A stretch of DNA of 64,000 bases from Zhongshania aquatica (GTDB lineage: Bacteria > Pseudomonadota > Gammaproteobacteria > Pseudomonadales > Spongiibacteraceae). Where the stretch lies: assembly GCF_027257955.1 (NCBI RefSeq), contig NZ_JANZNQ010000015.1, positions 1 through 64,000 of the forward strand, in the 5' to 3' direction. Positions 54,518 through 63,509 of this stretch are shown piece after piece. The position numbers were made by a program, and so were the translations under genes. Within the stretch, counting starts at the first letter, position 1; each line of letters begins with the position of its first letter. The notes below the pieces were generated by a model. It did no database searches, was not told the origin of the DNA, and saw only the letters and a program-made list of their open reading frames with translations.

Positions 54518-55918
54518 ATGGCTTCAATTACAGCGTCGGGAATTGGATCGGGACTCGATATCAGTGGTATCGTCTCGCAACTGGTTTCCGCAGAGCGCGC
54601 GCCTACAGAAAATCGACTGAACTCTAAAGAATCCCTGATCCAAGCGCGCTTGTCCGCGTTCGGTTCGCTAAAATCCGCCTTGACTAATTTCCAGTCCAGT
54701 CTTAGTACGCTAAAGAATCCAGAGAGTTTTACTAAGCGTGGAGCGACGGTATCTGATCCTACAGTTTTTTCCGCGACGACCACTTCATCCGCGGCGCCAG
54801 GTACTTATTCCGTCAAGGTAGAACAATTAGCAGCTAGTCATAAAATTGCCTCACAGGCCTATACTGACAGTGATACCAGTGTTGGTAGTGGCGAGTTGAA
54901 TTTTACTGTTAACGGTGAGTCCTTTTCAGTTGCCATAGAAGAGGGTGCCGATAGTTTGGCTGAAATCCGCGATGCGGTGAATTCTGCCTCAGATAATAGC
55001 GGGGTCTCCGCGTCAATTATTAATGATCAAGACGGCGCGCATCTGGTGTTTTCGGCCACTAAAACCGGTGTCGAAAATGCCATTAATATCGCCGTTACCA
55101 ATGGCGCAAGTGGCGATTTGAGCCAGCTCGTCTACGATACAAGTTTAGGCGTTCAGGTTAGCTCGATGGTTGAGAAGGCTGAGGCCTTGGACTCGATTGT
55201 TAACGTAGACGGTTTTACCCAGACGAGTGCCAATACAAAGATTGACGGCATGATTGAAGGCGTCACCTTGGATCTTAAAAAGGCGCTACCGGGCGAAAGC
55301 TTCAGCCTTAAAGTTCAGGTGGACACAAAATCTGTCAAGTCTGCGATAGAAGGCTTCGTTAATAACTACAATACATTGATGACCACGATAAACGATCTCA
55401 CAGCTTACGACCCCGAAGCGAAAACTGCTGGCTTGTTGCAGGGGGATTCGGCGACCCGTAGCGTTGCAAATCAGCTGCGTCGTGAAATGGGAACCATTAC
55501 CAGCGGTTTAGACTCGGAGCTTGATTCCTTAGCTGAGCTGGGTATAACCACCGGCGACAAAAATAAACTCGAAATCGACACGACCCAGTTCGCTGAAGTG
55601 ATGAATTCTGATTTCGATAAATTAAGCGGTGTTTTTTCAAGTGAATCAGGTTATGCGGTTCGTCTCGATAGCTTAATTGGTAACATCACGGCAAGCGGTG
55701 GAATTTTGTCTAATCGCACCGATGGGCTCAATAGCCAAGTTAAACGTATCTCGGAACAACGCGAGGCTTTGGACGCGCGTATTGTCGGGATCGAAGCTCG
55801 TTATCAGGCGCAATTCAGCGCGCTAGACAGCCTGCTAGGTCAACTTAATTCCACCGGTGACTTTCTGACTCAGCAACTGGCGAATTTGCCGGGTACTGTG
55901 TTTAAAAATGGTAAATAG
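54518..55918 (+). CDS. fliD: Flagellar filament cap protein FliD
   Basis: The 466-residue hook-associated protein 2 caps the filament. N-terminal ITASGIGSGLDISGIVSQLV, a middle FliD domain, and a C-terminal coiled coil (about 415-460, SEQREALDARIVGIEARYQA). ATG at 54518 after GGGAGATATC; an in-frame ATG 24 bases earlier is less likely because the family starts here. Preceded by a sigma54 promoter. Confidence 0.95.
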   Translation: MASITASGIGSGLDISGIVSQLVSAERAPTENRLNSKESLIQARLSAFGSLKSALTNFQSSLSTLKNPESFTKRGATVSDPTVFSATTTSSAAPGTYSVKVEQLAASHKIASQAYTDSDTSVGSGELNFTVNGESFSVAIEEGADSLAEIRDAVNSASDNSGVSASIINDQDGAHLVFSATKTGVENAINIAVTNGASGDLSQLVYDTSLGVQVSSMVEKAEALDSIVNVDGFTQTSANTKIDGMIEGVTLDLKKALPGESFSLKVQVDTKSVKSAIEGFVNNYNTLMTTINDLTAYDPEAKTAGLLQGDSATRSVANQLRREMGTITSGLDSELDSLAELGITTGDKNKLEIDTTQFAEVMNSDFDKLSGVFSSESGYAVRLDSLIGNITASGGILSNRTDGLNSQVKRISEQREALDARIVGIEARYQAQFSALDSLLGQLNSTGDFLTQQLANLPGTVFKNGK

Positions 55919-56018
55919 AGCTTCTATATAGGTATAAGTACGTTAACAAAGTTCTAAAGAAAACCATGGATAAGTCGTCAATTAGAGTAAGCAACGAGGC
56001 TTATCAAGAGGAAAGAAT

Positions 56019-56456
56019 ATGAGCTATTCAGCAGGTAGAGCAACCCAAGCTTATGCGGCAGTAGGGGCTCAATCTAGAGTGTCAGCAGCTAGCCCACACC
56101 GACTAATTCAGCTATTGATGGATGGTGCACTAGATCGTCTTGCCATTGCCAAAGGTCATATGCAGCGTCACGAAGTGCCTCAAAAAATTAATGCTGTAAA
56201 TCGTACTATGTCGATAATTGACGGCTTGCGAATGAGCTTAGATCACGGTATTGATGCAAGGATGAGTGATAACCTAGAAAACCTCTATGATTATATGAAT
56301 CGCCAACTCTTACTCGCTAATATCAATAACGATGTAAAGGGTTTGGATGAGGTCTCATCGCTGTTAAGAGAGTTAAAAGAAGCCTGGGATGCTATTCCAG
56401 ACGGTTTACAAAATGGTGAGGCCTTAGGCGAAGGATTGGCATCGCTAACGGTTTAA
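56019..56456 (+). CDS. fliS: Flagellin export chaperone FliS
   Basis: The 145-residue helical chaperone prevents flagellin from polymerising in the cytoplasm. Family features: N-terminal Y-A-GR pattern and SPHRLIQLLMDGALDRLAIA at about 28-47. AAGAGGAAAG site before ATG 56019. Lies after fliD. Confidence 0.94.
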   Translation: MSYSAGRATQAYAAVGAQSRVSAASPHRLIQLLMDGALDRLAIAKGHMQRHEVPQKINAVNRTMSIIDGLRMSLDHGIDARMSDNLENLYDYMNRQLLLANINNDVKGLDEVSSLLRELKEAWDAIPDGLQNGEALGEGLASLTV

Positions 56457-56533
56457 TGTGTTTTTACTGGGTGTTTGGCTTTGCTCTGTCCGCGGCGCGC
56501 AGGTTGCGGGCGGGGCAGCTTCCAAGGTGAATA

Positions 56534-56881
56534 ATGAATAATATTGAAAACATCGCTAGATCATTAACGACTCGTCAGCGCAGCTTACAGGCGATTATGG
56601 CGTTAACCGAGCACATCCGTGAATTGGCAGAGAACAATGAATGGGTTGAAGCTCTTGGTGAGCAGCGCAGGCGTCGCCTTATGATGGACGATTTCTTCGC
56701 GACGCCCTGTAGTCCTGCTGAGAGCAGTGAAGTGGCAGAGGCAATAGAAGGCATACTTGCGGTCGATCGCATTGTGAGCGACATGCTCTATCGCCAACGT
56801 GGCACCTTGTCTCAGGAAGCCAACCAGTCCTGCCGCAACATTCGTAATGTTGACCGCTATTTAAGTAATAGTTCGAACTAG
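56534..56881 (+). CDS. fliT: FliT-like flagellar chaperone
   Basis: The 115-residue helical protein is located directly after fliS, where FliT occurs. Length and composition fit; sequence motifs of FliT are weak, so the name rests mostly on position. FliT binds FliD and, in enterics, FlhDC. A hairpin (CTAGCGG-N9-CCGCTAG, 56886-56908) after the stop may end the operon. Confidence 0.75.
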   Translation: MNNIENIARSLTTRQRSLQAIMALTEHIRELAENNEWVEALGEQRRRRLMMDDFFATPCSPAESSEVAEAIEGILAVDRIVSDMLYRQRGTLSQEANQSCRNIRNVDRYLSNSSN

Positions 56882-56885
56882 CCTG

Positions 56886-56908
56886 CTAGCGGACGTTCGG
56901 GCCGCTAG
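56886..56908 (+). terminator. Possible terminator after the fliDST genes
   Basis: The 7-bp stem CTAGCGG/CCGCTAG has a 9-base loop and starts five bases past the fliT-like stop. The following T tract is poor (TTCATAAAATT). Confidence 0.5.
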
Positions 56909-57100
56909 TTCATAAAATTACAGATGTCACCTTATAAAACCTAGGACATCCACGTATTCACGCGCCTACCTGATTTTCTGCACAATAGCCCCATAGACGA
57001 TGTAGCCTTATCAGCGCATTGTTAATACAGCCTTCACAACAATAAGATTTTGGCTTTGGTTCTTGTTGTGCGCTACATTCATTGAACGAGTGAACATTCA

Positions 57101-58201
57101 ATGCAACAGAATAAAAAACTGATTTCAGACGGCTACGATCTAATTGCCAATAAGACAATGGAGTCAAAAGCAATGCGCGATCTTGATGAGCTGATTGCTC
57201 AGGTATCGACATTTGACACCTTGGTTCTTATCCGCGGCGAATCTGGCAGTGGCAAAGAAGTTGTAGCGCGACGCATACATGAAGCGTCGCCGCGTGCCGG
57301 AAAAGCCTTTATTCCTGTTAACTGTGGCGCGATCCCGGCTGATCTTTTAGAAAGCGAATTGTTTGGTCACGAGAAAGGCGCATTTACCGGCGCGATAGCA
57401 ACACGTCAAGGTCGTTTTGAACTCGCCGAAGGCGGTACGCTGTTTCTTGATGAAATCGGTGATATGAGCCTTCCAATGCAAGTTAAATTACTTCGCGTAT
57501 TGCAAGAGCGTTGCTTTGAACGTGTCGGCAGCAACGAGACCAAGCGTTGCAATGTGCGTATCTTGGCGGCAACTCACCGCAATCTTGAGGACATGGTAGA
57601 AGACGGTAGCTTTAGACAGGATTTGTTTTATCGCCTAGATGTTTTTCCAATCGAGGTGCCGGCGTTGCGCGAGCATACCGAAGATGTAGCTACCTTGATG
57701 GCCTTGTTCATGGAAAAGCTTGAAGCCAAAGGAATGCGTACACCACGTTTTTCCGCCAGTGCGATGCGTGCGCTAAAGGTTTACGGCTGGCCCGGCAATA
57801 TACGTGAACTTGAGAATTTGATGGAGCGTCTAGCCATTACTCATAGTGGGAAATTGGTAAGTGTTAATGACTTGCCAAAGCAGTTTCGTATTATGGGCAT
57901 GGTGGAGCTTGATGTAGAGGCTGAATATGAGCGCGACGACCAAGATGCCTTAATGAATACCTTACTTGCCCGCCCTGTAGATGACGACAACGATATTGCC
58001 TTCTCGGTAGCATCTTCAAATGGCAGGCCGCCGCTACCAGTGGAAGGGATTGATTTGAAGTCCTATTTACAAGACATCGAGCAGTGGTTTATCTCTGAAG
58101 CACTGCGTAAAGAAAACGGTGTAATAACCCGTGCGGCGCAATTACTTGGTCTGCAGCGTACAACGCTGGCAGAGAAGATGAAAAAAATGGGTGAAGTTTA
58201 G
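57101..58201 (+). CDS. fleQ: FleQ/FlrA-like sigma54 activator lacking the N-terminal domain
   Basis: The 366-residue protein aligns with FleQ from its AAA+ domain onward: Walker A GESGSGKE at about 45-52, GAFTGA (sigma54-contact loop) at about 96, Walker B LFLDEIGDM, and a C-terminal Fis-type helix-turn-helix (about 335-360, RAAQLLGLQRTTLAEKMKKM). FleQ proteins are about 490 residues. The N-terminal REC-like domain of about 130 residues is missing, and only about 220 non-coding bases precede the start. At the place of the LFRS c-di-GMP contact motif of Pseudomonas FleQ the sequence is LIAN. It would be the class I master activator. It has its own terminator (58279-58304). Confidence 0.88.
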   Translation: MQQNKKLISDGYDLIANKTMESKAMRDLDELIAQVSTFDTLVLIRGESGSGKEVVARRIHEASPRAGKAFIPVNCGAIPADLLESELFGHEKGAFTGAIATRQGRFELAEGGTLFLDEIGDMSLPMQVKLLRVLQERCFERVGSNETKRCNVRILAATHRNLEDMVEDGSFRQDLFYRLDVFPIEVPALREHTEDVATLMALFMEKLEAKGMRTPRFSASAMRALKVYGWPGNIRELENLMERLAITHSGKLVSVNDLPKQFRIMGMVELDVEAEYERDDQDALMNTLLARPVDDDNDIAFSVASSNGRPPLPVEGIDLKSYLQDIEQWFISEALRKENGVITRAAQLLGLQRTTLAEKMKKMGEV

Positions 58202-58278
58202 ACATAGCAATTGCAGATCTTTTTAGTGACCTAACATTCAAATATAGCTTTTTACGTTATTTTTTATTCCACTGAATA

Positions 58279-58304
58279 AAGCGCTTCGATGGCGCTTTTT
58301 TTTC
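58279..58304 (+). terminator. Intrinsic terminator of the fleQ-like gene
   Basis: The stem AAAGCGC-TTCGATG-GCGCTTT is followed by a run of eight T, 77 bases past the stop. It separates fleQ from the small-gene/fleR operon. Confidence 0.9.
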
Positions 58305-58416
58305 GCCTCGTATTTTATTTTTATATTTAAAATTAGCGCCAAAAAATACTCGCCAAAAAACTGTCGGTTTTATTAAATATAATCATAAGTCATTGTTTTA
58401 AATGGAGATAAATTAG

Positions 58417-58433
58417 TGGCATGGCGATTGCTT
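58417..58433 (+). promoter_or_regulatory. Sigma54 promoter overlapping the annotated start of the small gene
   Basis: TGGCATGGCGATTGCTT matches TGGCAC-N5-TTGC with GG (58418-58419) and GC (58430-58431) exactly 12 apart. Transcription would begin near 58443, downstream of ATG 58421. The first usable in-frame start of the small gene is then ATG 58469. It is the natural target of the FleQ-like protein. Confidence 0.8.
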
Positions 58434-58468
58434 TATCGACTGTAGGTAACTTATACGAGTCTACGGCG

Positions 58469-58645
58469 ATGACCAAAGATAAGAACAACAAAAATAGCTT
58501 CAGCTTCGCAAATAGCTTTGCAGAGCAACATTGCTTAGATCTTTGTCGTCAGGAAATAGTATACGCAGCCAAACGTTTGGCGACGGAGCTACTCATTGCC
58601 AAAAGCGTCGCATCGTTAAATCCTGCAACAGAGGGAGGTCGTTAA
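58469..58645 (+). CDS. Small unknown protein in the place of the FleS/FlrB kinase gene
   Basis: From ATG 58469 the product has 58 residues; the longest frame (ATG 58421) gives 74 but would start inside the sigma54 promoter. A polar N-terminal tail (about 1-15, Lys/Asn-rich) precedes a predicted amphipathic helix of about 30 residues ([20 protein letters not shown] then ATELLIAKS) with two Cys. No signal peptide, no kinase or PAS motif, no family recognised. It ends one base before the fleR-like ATG and contains that gene's GGGAGG ribosome site, so both are coupled. Function unknown; a partner or regulator of the FleR-like protein is a reasonable guess. Confidence 0.6.
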   Translation: MTKDKNNKNSFSFANSFAEQHCLDLCRQEIVYAAKRLATELLIAKSVASLNPATEGGR

Positions 58646-58646
58646 T

Positions 58647-59645
58647 ATGGCTGATTTAATTGTGGCAGATAAAGCATCTAAGTCAGTCAAGGCTTTGGCC
58701 GCCCGTGTGGCGATGACTGATGCAACGGTACTGATTAGTGGTCAGAGTGGCGCTGGTAAAGAAGTCTATGCGCGTTTTATTCACAGTCATTCACGCCGCA
58801 GTGACGGGCCATTTATTGCATTAAACTGCGCGGCAATTCCAGAGAACATGCTTGAGGCTATGCTGTTTGGCTATGAGAAAGGCGCGTTTACCGGCGCCAT
58901 CAACAGTCACGCCGGTAAATTTGAACAGGCCCAAGGCGGTACGCTTTTACTAGACGAAATTTCTGAGATGGATCTCGGCCTGCAGGCAAAACTGCTGCGG
59001 GTATTGCAGGAGCGGGAATTAGAGCGCTTAGGAAGTCGTAAAACCCTCAAGCTAGATGTGCGCGTGATTGCAACGAGTAACAAGGATGTTCGTGCGGCGG
59101 TCCGTGAGGGCGAGTTTCGCGAAGACTTATTTTACCGACTGAATGTTTTCCCCCTGCTGATACCTAGCTTGGCAGAGCGTCGTGGCGATATTTTGCCCTT
59201 GGCGCAATATTTCTTAAGTCGCGATAGCAGCGTGCGCGATCCTGCGGCAATGTTAAGTGATGGTGCTGCTAATGCACTTATTGGTTACGCATGGCCGGGG
59301 AATGTTCGCGAGTTGGACAATGTGATTCAGCGGGCCATGATTCTTCGTCAACAAGACGAGATAACTGAGCGGGATATTCAGTTTGAAACCGGTCTTAGTT
59401 TCGTCAGCGATTTTGAAGAGCGTTTCAATACCACGTCTGTGACAGACGCTGGTGATGACGAGCAATCCAATGATAGCTGCGGTGTACTAGATGGCTTTAT
59501 GCGAGACCAGGAGCGTCGTGTTATCACCGATGCGCTTAAAGTTGGTCGCTCTAAAAAAGAAGCAGCAGAAATTTTAGGAATAAGCCCGCGTACTCTACGT
59601 TACAAACTCGCGCGCCTGCGTGAGCAAAGCTACATCACCGGTTAA
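58647..59645 (+). CDS. fleR: FleR/FlrC-like sigma54 activator lacking the receiver domain
   Basis: The 332-residue protein corresponds to FleR/FlrC without its N-terminal receiver domain (usual length about 470). AAA+ features: Walker A GQSGAGKE at about 32-39, GAFTGA at about 84, [20 protein letters not shown], and a C-terminal Fis-type helix-turn-helix (about 298-325, [20 protein letters not shown]). With no phosphoacceptor Asp, control by a FleS-type kinase is impossible, and no such kinase is adjacent. It probably drives the class III sigma54 promoters (flgB, fliD). fliE follows after 11 bases. Confidence 0.9.
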   Translation: MADLIVADKASKSVKALAARVAMTDATVLISGQSGAGKEVYARFIHSHSRRSDGPFIALNCAAIPENMLEAMLFGYEKGAFTGAINSHAGKFEQAQGGTLLLDEISEMDLGLQAKLLRVLQERELERLGSRKTLKLDVRVIATSNKDVRAAVREGEFREDLFYRLNVFPLLIPSLAERRGDILPLAQYFLSRDSSVRDPAAMLSDGAANALIGYAWPGNVRELDNVIQRAMILRQQDEITERDIQFETGLSFVSDFEERFNTTSVTDAGDDEQSNDSCGVLDGFMRDQERRVITDALKVGRSKKEAAEILGISPRTLRYKLARLREQSYITG

Positions 59646-59656
59646 GGAGACTCGAG

Positions 59657-60007
59657 ATGTCTGACAGTATGAATGTAAACCAGATTCTCACCCAGATTCG
59701 CTCTCTCCGGGACCAGACGAGTATTGCGCGGCCGGAAGCAAACCCAAACAGTCTTGGTGCTATTAACGTTAACCCGACGGAAAAGGTCGATTTTGGGTCT
59801 ATGCTTAAGCAATCTATTGATGCCGTTAATGAAACCCAGAAGAGTGCCGGTGCTATGTCAGCAGCATTTGAGCGTGGCGATGAAAACGTCAGCTTAACTC
59901 AGGTGATGGTGAATTTGCAGAAGTCAGAAGTCAGCTTTAAAGCGATGGTAGAAGTGCGTAATAAGTTTGTAGATGCCTATCAAGAAGTGATGAGGATGTC
60001 GATGTAA
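59657..60007 (+). CDS. fliE: Flagellar hook-basal body protein FliE
   Basis: The 116-residue MS-ring/rod adaptor has the C-terminal family block VSLTQVMVNLQKSEVSFKAM followed by VEVRNKFVDAYQEVMRMSM. AAGGAGA site before ATG 59657. First of the fliEFGHI series. Confidence 0.95.
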   Translation: MSDSMNVNQILTQIRSLRDQTSIARPEANPNSLGAINVNPTEKVDFGSMLKQSIDAVNETQKSAGAMSAAFERGDENVSLTQVMVNLQKSEVSFKAMVEVRNKFVDAYQEVMRMSM

Positions 60008-60046
60008 TGGCGGCGATCAGCGTAAGAGCGACGGTGGAGAATCATC

Positions 60047-61672
60047 ATGGCTGAAACTAAAGCAACCCCAACCGCAAATTTATTGGCCCAAATGGCCGGT
60101 AACGATGTTCTTCGTCAACTCCTTATTTTGGTCGGTATTGCGGCCAGTGTGGCGGTTGGCGTAGCGGCGGTTATGTGGTCACAAGGCAGTGACTACCGCA
60201 CTTTGTACGCCAACGTGGAGCCTCAGCGCGCCGCTGGCGTAGTAGATGCACTAACTGCTGCGGGTATCCCTTATAAAATTCAGGATAACACCGGCTCTAT
60301 TATGGTTCCTTCAGAGCAGTTACATGACGCGCGTATTAAGTTGGCGGGTCAGGGTGTAATGCGAGATGGATCGGGTATGGCCATGCTAGAGCAGGAACAA
60401 GGATTTGGCGTTAGTGAGTTTATGCAGTCTAAGAAATTCCACTACGCCCTAGAGCAGGAACTTGCTCGTACTATTGAAAGCATGCATCAGGTGCGCAAGG
60501 CACGCGTACATTTAGCCATCCCCAAACAATCGGTGTTTGTGCGTGACCGCAAAGCCGCCAGTGCGTCCATTATGTTGGATGTATTTCCTGGCAGTGTCAT
60601 CGACAAGCAAAATGTGGGCGCTATTGTAAATTTGGTGGCATCTAGCATCACCGGCTTATCACCAGAACAGGTAACTGTGGTAGACCAACAAGGTCAGCAA
60701 TTGTCCTATCAAGGCGAAAAAGACGACTTAGGACTGAGTTCGCGTCAGTTTACTTATCGTCAGCGTATTGAAAATGCCTACCAAGAAAACATTGAAGAGT
60801 TATTGGGGCCACTGGCAGATGCGGGTCAGGTCCGAGTCAAAGTTGCTGCAGATATCGATTTTTCTAGTAATGAAGAGAGTCGTGAAAGCTGGACACCAGA
60901 AAGTAAAGTGGTGCGCAGCGAACAAATCAATGAACAGACAAACGGCGACGTAAATGCGACCGCCAGCGGTATTCCCGGCGCTCTTAGCAATCAGCCGCCT
61001 ACCGGTGCAGCAAAGGCAGAGGAGCGCGATACTGGTAATCGCTCCATTGTGCGCAACTATGAAATCGAACGTATTTTGAATCATTCATCTACGCCCACGG
61101 GCATGGTGCGCCGCTTATCGGTGGCGGTGGTGGTCGCTAATCGCCAACAGCTTGACGATCAGGGCCAAACCCAATCGGTGGAAGTGTCACCGGCAGAGTT
61201 GGAAAAGCTTACTCTTTTAGTGCGCGATGCTATTGGTTTTGATGCCGCACGTGGTGACCGCGTCACAGTGGTATCAGCGGATTTTAGACCGGTTGAAAAA
61301 GTGGATATGGATATGTCTGAGCCCGCCATTTGGGAACAGCCATGGTTCGCAAACTTAGTTAAGCAGTCGCTAGTTGGTGTCGGCGTGTTGTTTATTATCT
61401 TCGCGATATTACGCCCCGGTATGCGCACGCTAATGCAGGCGCAAATCAGTGGCCCTAGTAAGGCCTCACCTCGCGCTCTGGAAAGGGGTGACGACGGCCT
61501 AAGAGGCGAAGTATTACATCCTGCTATTGCTGCGCTTGGCGCACCGCCATTGGCCGCAAAAATGGGTTTTGAAGACAAGATGACCGAGGTGCGCTCAGTA
61601 GTGGATGAAAATCCGCAACGGGTTGCTCAAGTAATGAAGAAATGGGTGGCAGAAGAAAATGGCAAATCCTGA
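60047..61672 (+). CDS. fliF: Flagellar MS-ring protein FliF
   Basis: The 541-residue membrane protein has two transmembrane helices (about 20-42 and about 441-460), ring-building domains between them (EQGFGVSEFMQSKKFHYALE, ARVHLAIPKQSVFVRD), and a C-terminal tail that binds FliG (DENPQRVAQVMKKWVAE). Slightly shorter than the usual 550-600. Its end overlaps fliG by 14 bases. Confidence 0.95.
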   Translation: MAETKATPTANLLAQMAGNDVLRQLLILVGIAASVAVGVAAVMWSQGSDYRTLYANVEPQRAAGVVDALTAAGIPYKIQDNTGSIMVPSEQLHDARIKLAGQGVMRDGSGMAMLEQEQGFGVSEFMQSKKFHYALEQELARTIESMHQVRKARVHLAIPKQSVFVRDRKAASASIMLDVFPGSVIDKQNVGAIVNLVASSITGLSPEQVTVVDQQGQQLSYQGEKDDLGLSSRQFTYRQRIENAYQENIEELLGPLADAGQVRVKVAADIDFSSNEESRESWTPESKVVRSEQINEQTNGDVNATASGIPGALSNQPPTGAAKAEERDTGNRSIVRNYEIERILNHSSTPTGMVRRLSVAVVVANRQQLDDQGQTQSVEVSPAELEKLTLLVRDAIGFDAARGDRVTVVSADFRPVEKVDMDMSEPAIWEQPWFANLVKQSLVGVGVLFIIFAILRPGMRTLMQAQISGPSKASPRALERGDDGLRGEVLHPAIAALGAPPLAAKMGFEDKMTEVRSVVDENPQRVAQVMKKWVAEENGKS

Positions 61673-62678
61673 AATGGCAACAAACTCGGGCGGCAGTGGC
61701 AGTGAAAAGGCCGCATTATTTTTACTGATGCTCGGAGAAGAGCAAGCGTCTAAGGTGCTCAAATTTGTTGAACCCTATGAAGTAGAACGTATCGGTACGG
61801 CAATGGCGTCTATTCGCAGTGTCGACAATCGTTTGGCGGAAGCGGTAGTTGATGATTTCCGCGTGGCATTGCATCAAGAAACTTCGCTTGGGGTGGGTGT
61901 GCAGGGTTATGTGCGTAAATTATTTACTTCAACCTTGGGTGAGCAAAAAGGGGCGACCTTAGCGGATCGTGTACTTGGTGATGAAGAAACCCAAGAAATG
62001 AGTTCCCTGCGGTGGCTAGAGCCAGAAGCCTTGCTTCACATGATGCATGACGAACACCCCCAGATCATTGCCATCACCATGGCACATATGGATCAAGCCC
62101 AAGCGGTTGCGGTACTAAAACAAATGCCAGCGGCGCAGCAGGACGATATCGTCATGCGTATCGCCAATATGCAAACCATTCCCCAGTCTGCAATGCGCCA
62201 ACTACAGACTGTGCTTAAGAAAAAATTGTCGGTTACCGCCACGTTTAAAAATCGGAAAATAGACGGAGCAGCGACCGTTGCAGGCATTATGAATGGCCTG
62301 TCACCCGATGCCGAATCTCGGATATTGGAGGCCGTAGCTAAAGAAAATCAAAGTCTATCTGATCGTATTCAAGACCTTATGTTTGTGTTTGGCAACCTCG
62401 TTAATATTCCAGACAAGGGCATCCAGCTATTGCTTAGAGAAGTGGGTTCAGACGTACTGCCCTTGGCACTAAAAGGTGCTGACGAACAGGTGCGCGAAAA
62501 AATTCTGGGCAATATGTCCAAGCGCGCACGTGAAATGTTGGTCGAAGATATGGAGTCTCGCGGCCCAATGAAACTCAGCGATGTAGAAGCGGCGCAAAAA
62601 GATATTCTTGCGGTTGCCAAAAAATTAGCCGACGCGGGGCAAATTGATTTGGGGCGCGGTGGTGAAGATTACGTTTAG
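61659..62678 (+). CDS. fliG: Flagellar motor switch protein FliG
   Basis: The 339-residue switch protein includes the EHPQIIAITMAHMDQAQA middle-domain motif and the C-terminal torque helix region LPLALKGADEQVREKILGNM and SKRAREMLVEDMES with the charged residues that contact MotA. Translationally coupled to fliF. Confidence 0.96.
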   Translation: MANPEMATNSGGSGSEKAALFLLMLGEEQASKVLKFVEPYEVERIGTAMASIRSVDNRLAEAVVDDFRVALHQETSLGVGVQGYVRKLFTSTLGEQKGATLADRVLGDEETQEMSSLRWLEPEALLHMMHDEHPQIIAITMAHMDQAQAVAVLKQMPAAQQDDIVMRIANMQTIPQSAMRQLQTVLKKKLSVTATFKNRKIDGAATVAGIMNGLSPDAESRILEAVAKENQSLSDRIQDLMFVFGNLVNIPDKGIQLLLREVGSDVLPLALKGADEQVREKILGNMSKRAREMLVEDMESRGPMKLSDVEAAQKDILAVAKKLADAGQIDLGRGGEDYV

Positions 62679-62750
62679 GGTCTTTGTAGTTAAACGAGTG
62701 ATGATGTTTCTGTGGTAATGCGGATTTCGCTAGAAAAATAAGGTGTTTTT

Positions 62751-63470
62751 ATGGCAGATGTTTTTCAAGTTTTTAACCCGCGTATCGTATCTGCCGAAGA
62801 GACTGCCGCGCAACCTGCCCAGACAAAGCCGGCGCTGTCTGGTGACTATCAGCGCTGGGAGCCTTCACAGGTAGCGGATGCAAGCTCAAGATCTACCGTT
62901 ATTAAAAATTCCGCGCCCGCAAAGAACGATATCGAAAATGAGCTAGAAGTCGCGCGTGAAACAGCAAAAAAACAAGGCTACCAGCAAGGTTTAGAAGAAG
63001 GTCACGCTGAAGCTAAGCGAATTTTAGCGGAGCAAAGTCAGCAATTGCAGTTGGCGATGGCGGCGCTGCGTGAGCCGCAACAGTGGGTAGACACCGAGTT
63101 AGAGCGCGAATTATTTACCATGACCATGGCGCTGTCGCGTCAATTATTGCGTCACGAACTTAGTGTGCGACCTGAGTTGATTGAAAACCTTGTTCATCAG
63201 GCAATAGAAGCGCTGCCCATTACCAGTGGGGATTTAAATATTTATCTTAATCCCGCCGATGTAGACATTTTACGTGAGCTTGCCAGTGAGCGAGGAGAAG
63301 ACATTGAATCTTCATGGATACTGTTAGAAGACCCCACCGTGACCCGTGGTGGTTGTCGAATCAGCAATGATTACTCCCGTATTGATGAGGAGCTTGAAAC
63401 GCGCATAAAGCGTATTTCGCTGGAAATGTTGGGTGAGCAGTCGACGATGCTACATGCCGACGGACAATAA
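62751..63470 (+). CDS. fliH: Flagellar assembly protein FliH
   Basis: The 239-residue stator-like regulator of the export ATPase has the GxxxG-like region QGYQQGLEEGHAEAKRILAE at about 76-95 and the C-terminal FliI-binding domain (WILLEDPTVTRGGCRISNDY). AAGG site before ATG 62751. Confidence 0.93.
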   Translation: MADVFQVFNPRIVSAEETAAQPAQTKPALSGDYQRWEPSQVADASSRSTVIKNSAPAKNDIENELEVARETAKKQGYQQGLEEGHAEAKRILAEQSQQLQLAMAALREPQQWVDTELERELFTMTMALSRQLLRHELSVRPELIENLVHQAIEALPITSGDLNIYLNPADVDILRELASERGEDIESSWILLEDPTVTRGGCRISNDYSRIDEELETRIKRISLEMLGEQSTMLHADGQ

Positions 63471-63509
63471 AATTAACTATCTAAGTCAGCGGCATCAACG
63501 GACTTTTTT

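Noticed and set aside
55957-55983. Sigma28-like site before fliS (TAAA-N15-GTCGTCAA)
   Set aside because: Only five of eight bases match in the -10 half, and fliS is explained by read-through from fliD.
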